From: a virus
Length of the DNA: 25,222 bases
Reading direction: 5' to 3' (one strand)
IMG/VR virus record: IMGVR_UViG_3300031784_000188
Span: 1 to 25,222 of that record
In this document: positions 1-7,791 of the stretch, one piece after another
Layout: each line of letters starts with the position of its first letter
Position numbering within the stretch: position 1 is the stretch's first letter
The notes under the pieces: generated by a model
What the model saw: only the letters and a program-made list of their open reading frames with translations
What the model was told of the DNA's origin: nothing
The model's database searches: none
Made by a program: the position numbers and the translations under genes

Positions 1-454
1 CATAAAGTTCCCATTTCTCTAATACTGTTGGTGTAGCTAAACCATTTCCGCCATCTAGTACTTCATAGTTTATTTCAAACTTATAATCTTGTGCAGTTGC
101 GGCACTAGCTTGTTCAACAAAATCCATTTGTTTCTGAATTTGTTGACCTACTAATTTACTAACGTTACCACCTGCGTCATCACGCATGTTGATAGTTGTA
201 GTGGTCCACTCATGTTTACCAGCTAGATATATTTTACTATTGTAAATATCAATTGGTATTTCCGTAAATGAAACACTGGGTCTTGCAATATCAATAACTT
301 GTTTGGTTAGCTCTTGTGTAGAGCCACCTGTACCAAAGTTCAAAAATAATGCTCTGAAACGATATTGCAATTTAGGCATCAATAGGCCCTGAGAGCTAGG
401 TGTGTTGTCTGCTCCTACGGTCATATTGAACAGTGATTGTGAGGCTGTTGCCAT
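1..454 (-). CDS. gp19: Tail tube protein, gp19-like (3' end cut by window edge)
   Basis: This encodes the subunit of the inner tube of a contractile tail, through which DNA passes. About 151 residues are visible and the C-terminus runs off the left edge. A central stretch (SFTEIPIDIYNSKIYLAGKH, followed by EWTTTTINMRDDAGG) fits the T4 gp19 pattern of a Pro-Val segment, 'NRKINVAGDRTF' and 'WTVTVMNDE'. Position directly after the sheath gene on the same strand matches T4 gene order 18-19 and is strong support. The start was chosen because AGGAGA lies 6 bases upstream of the ATG and a late promoter lies 20 bases upstream. The gene is expected to be strongly expressed late. Family assignment is by pattern and context only. 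Confidence 0.85.
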   Translation of the reverse strand, partial: MATASQSLFNMTVGADNTPSSQGLLMPKLQYRFRALFLNFGTGGSTQELTKQVIDIARPSVSFTEIPIDIYNSKIYLAGKHEWTTTTINMRDDAGGNVSKLVGQQIQKQMDFVEQASAATAQDYKFEINYEVLDGGNGLATPTVLEKWELY

Positions 455-473
455 GTTATTTCTCCTATATAAT

Positions 474-481
474 TATTTATC
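474..481 (-). promoter_or_regulatory. T4-type late promoter (GATAAATA) for tail tube
   Basis: GATAAATA on the minus strand, one base different from the T4 late element TATAAATA. It sits between the sheath terminator and the tube gene, 20 bases before the ATG, so a transcript from it would have a short leader containing AGGAGA. Confidence 0.75.
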
Positions 482-487
482 TTATCA

Positions 488-509
488 TAAAAGTCCCCCG
501 AGGGGGACT
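488..509 (-). terminator. Rho-independent terminator after tail sheath gene
   Basis: An 8-bp perfect stem (AGTCCCCC / GGGGGACT, positions 492-499 and 502-509) with a tight loop is followed on the minus strand by TTTT. It lies 4 bases past the sheath stop codon and just before the tube's late promoter, so it separates the two late transcripts. Confidence 0.8.
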
Positions 510-512
510 ATA

Positions 513-3500
513 TTATGCTGATGCTGATAAGGCCCCAGTGTTAACAATACGAACCGGGATGTAAATGAATTCAGCCGCTTTCACTGGCTCAATTGCAATA
601 TCAATCCATAATTCATTTCTATCGATTCGTGCTGGTGTGTTATTTTGTGTATCACACTGTACGATGTAGTCATATAAACCACGTTTTGCAACTAGGTCAA
701 TAAACAATGTTTGTACAACACCTGCAATTTGATTACGTGTTAATGCATCATTAGGCTCAAACACAAATGGTCTTGCAAGAACTTGTAGACGTTCACGGAT
801 GTAGCAAACTAAACGTGCTACGTTTGTTCTATCCATCGCACTCATTGTGTCTTTACTGTTCTTATTACCATAGTTTAGTAATCCAACACCTGTAAAGAAT
901 GCTAATGGGTTGATTTGATTTGTATACAATACATCACGAATGCCTTGACGATTCTTGATAACTTGGAATTCACCAGTAGTTGCATCTAAGTAACCAATAT
1001 TCAATGCGTTGTCAATAGTACCACGACGTGTACCTGCTGCCGCTAACCAAGGATAAGCTACAGCATCGTTTCGTAAGAATGTACGTAACATCATATGACT
1101 TGCAGGAACAACAACTTGTGCACCAGTTGTATCTGTTGTGATACCACTTGGATAGAATACACCTAAGTATTCGTTGCGTGTAACCCAACCATCTTCACCT
1201 GATGAGCTTGCACCGGCTGCATTTGTAGCCCAATTCTGAATATCAGTTGCTTGGTCTGCTAAACGCAATGGAGTGTCACCAACGATATACGCTGTATTGT
1301 TTCTCTCATTGTTCAATGTAACCATGTCAGGCTGTAATTCAACATAGTTAGGAGCAGCCATTAAGTTGAAATATGTGTCCTCTTCACGAATTGACATATT
1401 TGTAGATACTGCTGAACGCAATGCTTGTACAACTATGTTACGTTGAGCTTTACGACCCATATATGGTGAACCGTTAGTGTTTAGACCACTTGCGGATACC
1501 CATGTATATGATTGACTCGGTAATGAACCACTTGGATAGTTGTTTGCAGTGAAATAGTTTGTTCTAAACTGTTTTACATTGTAGCCACTACGGCGTGTGT
1601 TGAATAACAACATACCTGTTGGGTACAAATCAGGGTCTGGACAATCTAAATCTGTAAAGTTGCTTGTTAGCATAGAAACGATTGTTGGGATCGGATCGTT
1701 AACTGGATCAACTGCGCCAGAACTAGCCCAACGTGCATCAGCAAACAATACACCTTCACTACTTACTTGGTCAGTAGTATCAACTAACACCCATTGATCT
1801 ACACCGTCAACTGATTGCCAACGACTTAATACTGGATAGTTTTCTAGGTCAGCAGCACTTGTGCTAATCCATAGATCACCATATACCAACGCAGTACCGT
1901 CACTTTGTTCAGTTGGAGCAACTGCGGCACAGATTGGACCATCGGGATCAGTTGCAGGTGAACCAGTTGCTGACGGGAAACCATCGCTATTGAAGTTTAC
2001 ATTTCTGTAACCTTTCCAAGTACCTGATTGGTTAACCATAATATCAACTTCATCAGCTACTGAATAGAACCAGTTAGTGTTGTTGAGTGGATTAGATGCA
2101 GGAGCACCTTCATTAGCTGTATAATCTAAACTTATCCAGTTACTTATTTGAGTAGTATATCTAGCTTTAGCAACACTTGTTTGCAATACGCTAGCACTAA
2201 TAATAGCACCAGATAGTGTATCAACTGCAGTTACTATCAAAGAGCAATTGTTAGCAGGAGCATCACCGCCTAGTTGAGTACCTGTAATAGTCAATACGTC
2301 ACCTACTGAATAGTTTTCACCGGCATTTACTGGAGTAGCATTTGCAGTATAACTAAGACCAGCTGCAGTAATAGTAAACGTTGCTGGACCAGCTGGTTCA
2401 GCTTGTCCGGTACCGCCTGTTGTTTCGCCTACTGCTGTAAACACACTGAAAGGACCAAATCCTGCATTAATTGCACCATCTAAACCTGAATCAGAAATAG
2501 TTCCATTGCTAGTACCTTGCACAACACCAAAATTATTAACATAGTCATCAATGATAATCTGACCACCTTGAGTGTGTGAAAGTTGAATTGAACCTTCATT
2601 CGTAACAATTGCTGTAGTATTTGGTATACCAGCAGCTTGCCATGCAGTAACAAAATCTACTGCATCAACTGTACCACTTGATGGCATTTGCACTGTGTAG
2701 ACACTCGACAAACTGCTACTACCCGGTACACTAACTTGTACATTAATACATGCATTGTTAGTAAATGTTGGGCTTGTGTCTGTACCAGTCGCTACTGTAG
2801 CACCTGTTGCCAGTCTTTCTTTAAGAATAACAGGAGCACTGGTCCAACTATTCATATAACCATATTGACCATAAGTAGAACCAGCTGGAATAGCTTTTCC
2901 TCCTGTACTGTCTAACGCATATGTAGCTGCCCAATCAGAAGAATACATATTGCAATTTTGTACAATATACTGATCTAGTATACTATTGTACTTAGAAAGT
3001 AATAGATTTGCACCACTGCCTGTAACACTTGTCTTAATCCATACTGAACCTGATATTCTAGGTTGAGATTGTGAGCTACCCCATAATGGCATCTGAGCAG
3101 ATGTGCCATATGTAGTAAGTGATTGGTAATACGTTTTACCATCTACTAACCCTAAATCTTCTAAAGGAGTTCCTGTTAGATTGTTTACAGTAACATAAGA
3201 ATTAGCACTTACTTGTGCAGAATATATGTATAACTTGTTACCTACATTTTCCGCAAATACTTCATCGATTCCATAATCATTGATAGCAGATACTACACCA
3301 TCAATATCGTTATTAGGACTGTTAGGTACTGTAATTTCTAATGTAAAATTAGAAGTAATAATTTCAAACTTGTCACCCACTGTTACTGTAGGATTGTAAG
3401 TTGCACCGATCGCAGTAGGGACACTCTTCTTCCAGTCAACACCACCCAATTGAACCCAGACATTATCCAAGTTTTTATAAAAATAAGTAGAATTACTTGT

Positions 3501-4088
3501 AGGACCTGTTGTTGGTTGGGATGCAATAACTGCGTAACTACCAACATTACCTAAACTAACTTTTGGATAGTCGCCAGTCAAATCTGTACTGTCAGTAATT
3601 ACTAACGGAGTCTTCTCTACAAATTTCTGTGTTGTACTGTTCCATTCGTAAATTCCCCAATCACTTGATGTAGTATCTAACCAATAAGTGCCATCAGCTG
3701 GGTCACCCAATGGACGGGAAATAGATCCTGTTAAACTTGCTAAGTCTACGTCTGCACGTAGTACAAAGCAACGATTTGTTGTACCCAATAATGAGTAAGC
3801 GGCTAGTAGACCATATTCATTTAACTCATACCCTTGAATAGGTACATTTGTACTTGTCTTATAGAAAAATGGATTTCCGTATAAGTTTACTAAGTCACGT
3901 TGACTTGTTACTTGATATAATTTATTAGCGTTAGCTTTTGTAGTTGCCGCTGCTACCCCAGTACCGGCTGCATTTGTTTTATTCTGTGCGGTAGCTAAGA
4001 TAATTAAAGGGACTGAATTTGAGGCTGATGGAACGTATTGACTTTCGTCAATGATCGTAACTTGTACGCCTGGTGATACTAGTGCCAT
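513..4088 (-). CDS. gp18: Contractile tail sheath protein, gp18-like, unusually long
   Basis: This is the subunit of the contractile tail sheath. The N-terminus (MALVSPGVQVTIIDES, residues 1-16) and the segment to about residue 118 (ending near LLGTTNRCFVLRADVDL) are typical of T4-like sheaths. The last 330 residues or so carry the conserved C-terminal domain, including ARLVCYIRERLQVLARPFVF, CDTQNNTPARIDRNELWIDI and a final β-rich strand region. At 1191 residues it is much longer than T4 gp18 (659). The extra length lies between about residues 120 and 860 and is rich in Thr, Ser, Gly and aromatic residues, as expected for surface domains. The ATG has AAGGA about 8 bases upstream. A late promoter lies 53 bases upstream and a terminator follows the stop. 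The family call is secure; the role of the insertions is unknown. Confidence 0.92.
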   Translation of the reverse strand: MALVSPGVQVTIIDESQYVPSASNSVPLIILATAQNKTNAAGTGVAAATTKANANKLYQVTSQRDLVNLYGNPFFYKTSTNVPIQGYELNEYGLLAAYSLLGTTNRCFVLRADVDLASLTGSISRPLGDPADGTYWLDTTSSDWGIYEWNSTTQKFVEKTPLVITDSTDLTGDYPKVSLGNVGSYAVIASQPTTGPTSNSTYFYKNLDNVWVQLGGVDWKKSVPTAIGATYNPTVTVGDKFEIITSNFTLEITVPNSPNNDIDGVVSAINDYGIDEVFAENVGNKLYIYSAQVSANSYVTVNNLTGTPLEDLGLVDGKTYYQSLTTYGTSAQMPLWGSSQSQPRISGSVWIKTSVTGSGANLLLSKYNSILDQYIVQNCNMYSSDWAATYALDSTGGKAIPAGSTYGQYGYMNSWTSAPVILKERLATGATVATGTDTSPTFTNNACINVQVSVPGSSSLSSVYTVQMPSSGTVDAVDFVTAWQAAGIPNTTAIVTNEGSIQLSHTQGGQIIIDDYVNNFGVVQGTSNGTISDSGLDGAINAGFGPFSVFTAVGETTGGTGQAEPAGPATFTITAAGLSYTANATPVNAGENYSVGDVLTITGTQLGGDAPANNCSLIVTAVDTLSGAIISASVLQTSVAKARYTTQISNWISLDYTANEGAPASNPLNNTNWFYSVADEVDIMVNQSGTWKGYRNVNFNSDGFPSATGSPATDPDGPICAAVAPTEQSDGTALVYGDLWISTSAADLENYPVLSRWQSVDGVDQWVLVDTTDQVSSEGVLFADARWASSGAVDPVNDPIPTIVSMLTSNFTDLDCPDPDLYPTGMLLFNTRRSGYNVKQFRTNYFTANNYPSGSLPSQSYTWVSASGLNTNGSPYMGRKAQRNIVVQALRSAVSTNMSIREEDTYFNLMAAPNYVELQPDMVTLNNERNNTAYIVGDTPLRLADQATDIQNWATNAAGASSSGEDGWVTRNEYLGVFYPSGITTDTTGAQVVVPASHMMLRTFLRNDAVAYPWLAAAGTRRGTIDNALNIGYLDATTGEFQVIKNRQGIRDVLYTNQINPLAFFTGVGLLNYGNKNSKDTMSAMDRTNVARLVCYIRERLQVLARPFVFEPNDALTRNQIAGVVQTLFIDLVAKRGLYDYIVQCDTQNNTPARIDRNELWIDIAIEPVKAAEFIYIPVRIVNTGALSASA

Positions 4089-4140
4089 GTTGTTTTCCTT
4101 TTGTGTTATGATTTTGAGGGTTAACGCCCTAACGTACTAA

Positions 4141-4148
4141 TATTTATC
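4141..4148 (-). promoter_or_regulatory. T4-type late promoter (GATAAATA) for tail sheath
   Basis: GATAAATA on the minus strand, 53 bases upstream of the sheath ATG. The leader it would produce contains a small AGGG/CCCT stem (around 4117-4130) and the AAGGA ribosome binding site. Confidence 0.7.
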
Positions 4149-4208
4149 AGAAGGACGTAAAAACTGCCGAAAATGGTGCCTTCGAAGGTTCCTATCATAA
4201 ATATCACT

Positions 4209-4553
4209 ATGAGACCTATATGTAAGCAATGCAATAAGAACTTTTGCGCTATTAATTACAAACGTAATGACATAATACACTATCGGTCTAAATGTGATGA
4301 GTGTGGTCGTAAGAATAATAAGAAAAAAGCTAGAGTACCCAGCTGGCAAAAAGCAGGATACAAGAAAAAAGCCGCATGTGATTTATGCGGCTTTAAGGGA
4401 TTGTTTACTAGTCAGCTTACCGTCTTCTACATTGACGGTAACTTAGATAATAACGAACTAATAAACTTACGTAGTATCTGTCTTAACTGTGTAGAAGTTG
4501 TCAAACGTAAAGAAGTTACTTGGCGTAGGGGTGACTTAGAAGTTGACTACTGA
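4209..4553 (+). CDS. Small protein with two zinc-ribbon CxxC pairs, degenerate HNH-like
   Basis: A 114-residue basic protein of a type common in aquatic T4-like phages; its function is unknown. Four CxxC pairs are visible: C5/C8 with C29/C32, and C57/C60 with C91/C94, so two zinc-binding knuckles are likely. The second half has an HNH-like layout (YIDGNLDNNELINLRSICLNC) but lacks the first His expected before the DGN motif, so nuclease activity is doubtful. The protein ends in WRRGDLEVDY. An in-frame ATG exists at 4173, but 4209 is preferred because the conserved part begins at MRPICKQC. It lies alone on the plus strand between two minus-strand genes, and its last 18 bases overlap the 3' end of the kinase gene. 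A possible promoter is TTGAGG (4114-4119) with TAATAT (4138-4143), which is weak. Confidence 0.75.
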   Translation: MRPICKQCNKNFCAINYKRNDIIHYRSKCDECGRKNNKKKARVPSWQKAGYKKKAACDLCGFKGLFTSQLTVFYIDGNLDNNELINLRSICLNCVEVVKRKEVTWRRGDLEVDY

Positions 4554-5168
4554 GTTTACTTGCCCGTGTAATGAATCAATACTTCCGTTGTTGTCAATAT
4601 AGTAGTCGTACAACAATCCTACACTACTGTACTCACTTGCATGAACATTGTGCCCTTCTAGTATTAACTTGGCTTTTTGATATTGTTCGCTACTTTCAGA
4701 TTCATTGTTGTAATCAACTGCGGCACTATACCATACTGGACGTGACCCACGATTAACTCTCATAGTCACACCACCTACACTTTTAATTGAATTAACTTCA
4801 TTTGCAAATCTGCAATCAGTAATAACAATATTTTCGTCTGTCTGACGTAGTTTGTTCTCTACACTAGCAACCCAGATATCTTTATGAAATCCATTACGAC
4901 AAACTTCTGTTCCCCAATATTGTAGTACCCATCTAGGTGTAATTTCCATACCTAATCGGTCACTCCACCAGTCATCACGTTTTTCACGCCATTCTCTACT
5001 AGACTTAGTTGAACCCTCTAGTAAATCTCTATTCCAACCAAATACTGCGGCTACTGCGTCTTTCAATGAGGCCGCAAAACTAACACGTTTGAATCCGTGA
5101 AATGTGCAAAGATAGTCAGCAATTGTATCTTTACCTGACCCAATCAATCCTGTAACTCCAATAATCAT
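4536..5168 (-). CDS. gp1: Deoxynucleoside monophosphate kinase, gp1-like
   Basis: The protein is predicted to phosphorylate dNMPs to dNDPs to feed phage DNA synthesis in the cytoplasm. From the chosen ATG it has 210 residues. It begins MIIGVTGLIGSGKDTIADYL, a P-loop (G7-L-I-G-S-G-K13-D) with the Asp after the Lys typical of dNMP kinases. A segment with WREKRDDWWSDRLGMEITPRW and the following LQYWGTEVCR matches the gp1 family, and DCRFANEVNSI fits its later part. T4 gp1 is slightly longer (241). ATG 5168 was chosen because AGGAG sits 7 bases upstream. The in-frame ATG at 5189 directly follows the -10 box and would lie upstream of the transcription start. The gene has its own sigma70-like promoter, so early expression is inferred. 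Confidence 0.85.
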   Translation of the reverse strand: MIIGVTGLIGSGKDTIADYLCTFHGFKRVSFAASLKDAVAAVFGWNRDLLEGSTKSSREWREKRDDWWSDRLGMEITPRWVLQYWGTEVCRNGFHKDIWVASVENKLRQTDENIVITDCRFANEVNSIKSVGGVTMRVNRGSRPVWYSAAVDYNNESESSEQYQKAKLILEGHNVHASEYSSVGLLYDYYIDNNGSIDSLHGQVNSVVNF

Positions 5169-5189
5169 ATGGTAACTCCTGTAATACAT

Positions 5190-5218
5190 ATTGTACTACA
5201 GGAGAGCGGTAAAGTAAA
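5190..5218 (-). promoter_or_regulatory. Sigma70-like early promoter for dNMP kinase
   Basis: On the minus strand TTTACT (5213-5218), a 17-base spacer ending in GTAG, then TACAAT (5190-5195). Spacing and -10 box are the same as in the promoters at 9388-9416 and 18087-18115. The predicted start, near 5183, leaves a leader of about 15 bases with AGGAG. Confidence 0.7.
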
Positions 5219-5242
5219 GAGTTTAGGTTATCTTTAATTATA

Positions 5243-5860
5243 TTATTTACCACTATCAGAGTTAACTAACTTGATGTTAGATATTTGCTGTTGTGGGTAA
5301 AAACAAACGCCTTGTCTAAACCCATAATCAACAGAATGCGGGGTATATATAACCCCGTCATACCCAGCTGCCTTTATCTTTGGAAGAGAGTCTGTAGCAT
5401 GACCTTCGTACCCTGCTTTCTGATCCAGCACGACATAAGGATTTTTCAAAGTTATCTTTATTTTGTAAAGATAGTTTCCTTCCCATGTGTATCTATCATC
5501 ACTGAAATAAAATTCGTCTGTTGGGAGAATTTTTTTTATTTCTGAATCAGAAGAATGGTAGGCTGTAAAAGTAATCGGCTTACCAAATTTGAAGGAATCA
5601 AAATTGCCCTCCGCCACACCTTGAACATGTTTACCTTCTCGTAAGCTTATTTGGTCAATAGGTAAACTAGCAAAATTGCCAGAGTTACCGTAAGATGCAA
5701 AAGGTTTAAAAATAACTCTATCACCATTAATTTCACCGGTGGCAATACCTACTAATTTGCCTTTATAGAAAACTTTATTGCCGGCTTTTAATTTTTCTGC
5801 TTTAGATAAAAACTTATTAGGCGGAGTTAAGCTCTCTTGTAAAAATTCAATAGCTCTCAT
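5243..5860 (-). CDS. Putative head-packaged ADP-ribosyltransferase-like protein
   Basis: A 205-residue protein with an N-terminal peptide MRAIEFLQE-S that closely parallels the T4 capsid-targeting peptide MKTYQEFIAE-A. A gp21-type protease site (L/I-x-E) would cut after E9. Residues 30-85 look like a small β domain. Residues 99-199 follow the layout of ART-fold proteins of the polyvalent/phage type: AYHSS (H102), FYFSDD (118-122), a strand LYKIKITLKNPYVVLD (131-146), AAGYDGVIY (164-172), and FYPQQQISNIKLV near the end, where the last catalytic position (usually E) may be Q190 or Q191. T4 Alt is a packaged, gp21-cleaved ART, so the role would be modification of host proteins or RNA soon after DNA entry. 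This is an inference. It starts directly after the gp13-like stop (TAAATG), so it is a late gene. Confidence 0.6.
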   Translation of the reverse strand: MRAIEFLQESLTPPNKFLSKAEKLKAGNKVFYKGKLVGIATGEINGDRVIFKPFASYGNSGNFASLPIDQISLREGKHVQGVAEGNFDSFKFGKPITFTAYHSSDSEIKKILPTDEFYFSDDRYTWEGNYLYKIKITLKNPYVVLDQKAGYEGHATDSLPKIKAAGYDGVIYTPHSVDYGFRQGVCFYPQQQISNIKLVNSDSGK

Positions 5861-6622
5861 TTAGCCTTGTACCCAAGTCAATGGTTGACTATAATCTACA
5901 TAACGCTTTAAGTCTTCTAGTAACTGTGCTTGCATCTCTTTGGATTCTGCTTTCATGGCTGCACCGTTCAAACTTGTACCGCCACCTGGTCCTGCAATGC
6001 TAGCAAACTTCTCACGTGCTTCACCGATGATGCCCTTAAGGATAGCTAAGATCCAGTCGCTAATCCAAACACCTGCACCCGGATCCTGTAGCAATACTGC
6101 TTCAGGCTTCTGAATGTCTGCCCAAATCAATACATGCTCTCCGCTACCTTTTACATCACGTACAATACGTAATTCTTTAGTTACTGGATTAAATGTGAAT
6201 ATTACATATCCACCGAACATACGTGCGGCTAGTTCAACATATCCTGCATACATGTCATATGTAGCTAGACCACCTGCATAATTATAGTTAAGCAAGTATG
6301 TGTTCAAAATAGCACTTGAGAATGGATCAAATGCTGATGCACCAGGACCAGTCTCCATCCCGATACTTCTACGAAATAACTGTCTTACGTTAATGAATTC
6401 GCTAGGCAAAGTGTAAACATCTACATTCTTTTCTAACGTCAATAATGTATAAGATTCTTCAGTAGAATTCTGTGCCCTTTGACGATAGATACTAATAGCA
6501 TATCTATATGCTGATTCAAAGTGTTCGGGTCCAATCTCAAGGTCAACTATTCCGTCACCTAAACGTAGTCGTAAATTTCTAAATAAGTCTTCTTTTAATT
6601 GGTCTAATGTAGCACCTGCCAT
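5861..6622 (-). CDS. gp13: Neck (head-completion) protein, gp13-like
   Basis: A 253-residue protein resembling the gp13-type neck proteins of T4-like aquatic phages. These complete the filled head and form the site for tail attachment. The N-terminal half is helical (YRYAISIYRQRAQNSTEESY), followed by a conserved YTLPSEFINVRQLFRR segment, a GGLATYDMYAGYVELAARMF segment, FNPVTKELRIVRDV, then a late helix GEAREKFASIAGPGGG and the end SQPLTWVQG. The ATG is preceded by GGAG at 7 bases. That ribosome site lies inside the 3' arm of a perfect 15-bp hairpin overlapping a late promoter, so late-only translation is inferred. The ART-like gene follows without a gap. The gp13 assignment is from remembered family wording and could be another connector protein. 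Confidence 0.65.
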   Translation of the reverse strand: MAGATLDQLKEDLFRNLRLRLGDGIVDLEIGPEHFESAYRYAISIYRQRAQNSTEESYTLLTLEKNVDVYTLPSEFINVRQLFRRSIGMETGPGASAFDPFSSAILNTYLLNYNYAGGLATYDMYAGYVELAARMFGGYVIFTFNPVTKELRIVRDVKGSGEHVLIWADIQKPEAVLLQDPGAGVWISDWILAILKGIIGEAREKFASIAGPGGGTSLNGAAMKAESKEMQAQLLEDLKRYVDYSQPLTWVQG

Positions 6623-6623
6623 A

Positions 6624-6658
6624 ATAATCTCCAGATAATGTATTTATCTGGAGATTAT
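6624..6658 (-). promoter_or_regulatory. Hairpin hiding the gp13-like ribosome site in read-through RNA
   Basis: A perfect inverted repeat with 15-bp arms (6624-6638 and 6644-6658) and a 5-base loop. On the minus strand the 3' arm contains the GGAG ribosome site (6629-6632) of the gene starting at 6622. The 5' arm starts 3 bases past the upstream early gene's stop. The late promoter at 6641-6648 spans the 5' arm and loop, so RNA begun there lacks the 5' arm. This matches the known design of T4 e, soc and 49. Confidence 0.8.
6641..6648 (-). promoter_or_regulatory. T4-type late promoter (GATAAATA) for gp13-like gene
   Basis: GATAAATA on the minus strand, 18 bases before the ATG and embedded in the inverted repeat. 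Transcripts would begin around 6635, leaving a short open leader with CTGGAG. Confidence 0.75.
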
Positions 6659-6661
6659 CAA

Positions 6662-7381
6662 TCAAAGAAATGTAAAGTTACTAGAAAATGCGTCTGCTGA
6701 TTTTGCCCTAGTAGCAAGGTGTTTCATGTTCTTATGTGAGATTCTAAAGTTAACTCCTGAATCACGCACATCTAACAAGAACAATGATTCAGGTCCTGCA
6801 CTAATAGTAAAATCAGCTTTATAGATTTCATCATAATCCAACAGTTCACCCTTAAACAATGCCATCATACCTCGTTCTGAAACGATTGATTGCAGTTCAT
6901 CGTAAGACTTTTCTAAATCTTCCTGAATGTGGTCATAGTCAAAATAGTAGACATTTACATCAGTAATAGCACACAAATTATTGTCATACCATACATCAAT
7001 ATGACCTTGCATTTTTTTATAAACATCTGACTGTCTATAAGATTTATTTACTAAATCATACCATTTAGAATGCCCAATTGTAGTCGCATTATCTGCAATA
7101 GATGTAGCGTTATGGGACTTGATATCTAGCCCATATTCTAATACATCAGGACCCTTTTTAGTTTCACCATTACGGCAAACTGGATCAAAAAATTCAAGAA
7201 CCATTCGTTCAATTTCTCTACCAGTACTGCCATGTGGGTTTGCAATACCCACATGTTGTTTAGGAACTGATTTTCCAATCAATTGATCTCTCAAAAACTC
7301 AATACCCTCTTGTGTAATCCTACGTGTAATTTTAGGATACTTACTAGGGCCATGTACTACGTCTTCATATAATGCTGTCAT
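6662..7381 (-). CDS. Putative PD-(D/E)XK endonuclease, early operon
   Basis: A 239-residue protein with a restriction-endonuclease-like motif: E57 in GREIERMVLEFF, then GPDVLEYGLDIKSHN giving P78-D79 and D86-I87-K88, as in PD-(D/E)XK enzymes of the MutH/type II kind. The rest (SKWYDLVNKSYRQSDVYKKM, VNVYYFDYDH, a C-terminal FRISHKNMKHLATRAKS) fits a mixed α/β fold. A role in cutting host or unmodified DNA is possible but is inference; no specificity can be read. It is the last gene of the five-gene operon from the promoter at 9388. Its ATG overlaps the MazG-like stop (ATGA). No terminator follows, so RNA should run on into the hairpin before the gp13-like gene. Confidence 0.6.
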   Translation of the reverse strand: MTALYEDVVHGPSKYPKITRRITQEGIEFLRDQLIGKSVPKQHVGIANPHGSTGREIERMVLEFFDPVCRNGETKKGPDVLEYGLDIKSHNATSIADNATTIGHSKWYDLVNKSYRQSDVYKKMQGHIDVWYDNNLCAITDVNVYYFDYDHIQEDLEKSYDELQSIVSERGMMALFKGELLDYDEIYKADFTISAGPESLFLLDVRDSGVNFRISHKNMKHLATRAKSADAFSSNFTFL

Positions 7382-7791
7382 AAATCACCTTCTTTTCTGT
7401 TTTCACTATAAAATGCATCAAAGTGTCCTCCTGGATATCGGGATTCTAACTTTGATACGTTCTCTGCAATGATATCATTGGGATCATAGTTCAATGCTCG
7501 GCAAGCATTAGTCCAATACCAAATGATATCTCCCAACTCACGCTTCATGTGAAAACGATTTTCTTCAGTAAAAGGTTTACCCTGGAACATCATCTTCTTA
7601 ACAATCTCGCTAAACTCTCCACCTTCACTGGCTAACCCTGTGCTTGCTGTCATAAGCAATGCAGGATTAATGTTAGAGTGTTGCTTCAACTCTCTTAGTC
7701 TGGCTATAAGTGTCTCTGTATCATTACTAGCATCACTAGTAACAGCTTGTACAAAATCTTTGTATTTGTTTAAATCAATGTTTTGTGACAT
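7378..7791 (-). CDS. mazG: MazG-like nucleotide pyrophosphohydrolase
   Basis: A 137-residue protein of the all-helical MazG/dUTPase-like superfamily, which hydrolyses nucleoside triphosphates to monophosphates and pyrophosphate. The metal-binding signature is clear: E56-G-G-E59 in GLASEGGEFSEIVKK, then E85-L-G-D88 in KRELGDIIWYW. Length fits single-domain phage MazG proteins. Phage MazG has been linked in other systems to dNTP pool cleaning or to ppGpp metabolism; which applies here cannot be told. The gene overlaps its upstream neighbour by TAATG and its downstream neighbour by ATGA, so translation is probably coupled within the early operon. Confidence 0.85.
   Translation of the reverse strand: MSQNIDLNKYKDFVQAVTSDASNDTETLIARLRELKQHSNINPALLMTASTGLASEGGEFSEIVKKMMFQGKPFTEENRFHMKRELGDIIWYWTNACRALNYDPNDIIAENVSKLESRYPGGHFDAFYSENRKEGDL

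Noticed and set aside
4196-4203. CATAAATA as a late promoter for the zinc-ribbon gene
   Set aside because: It ends only 5 bases before the ATG, so the transcript would start at or inside the gene. It is kept only as a weak possibility.
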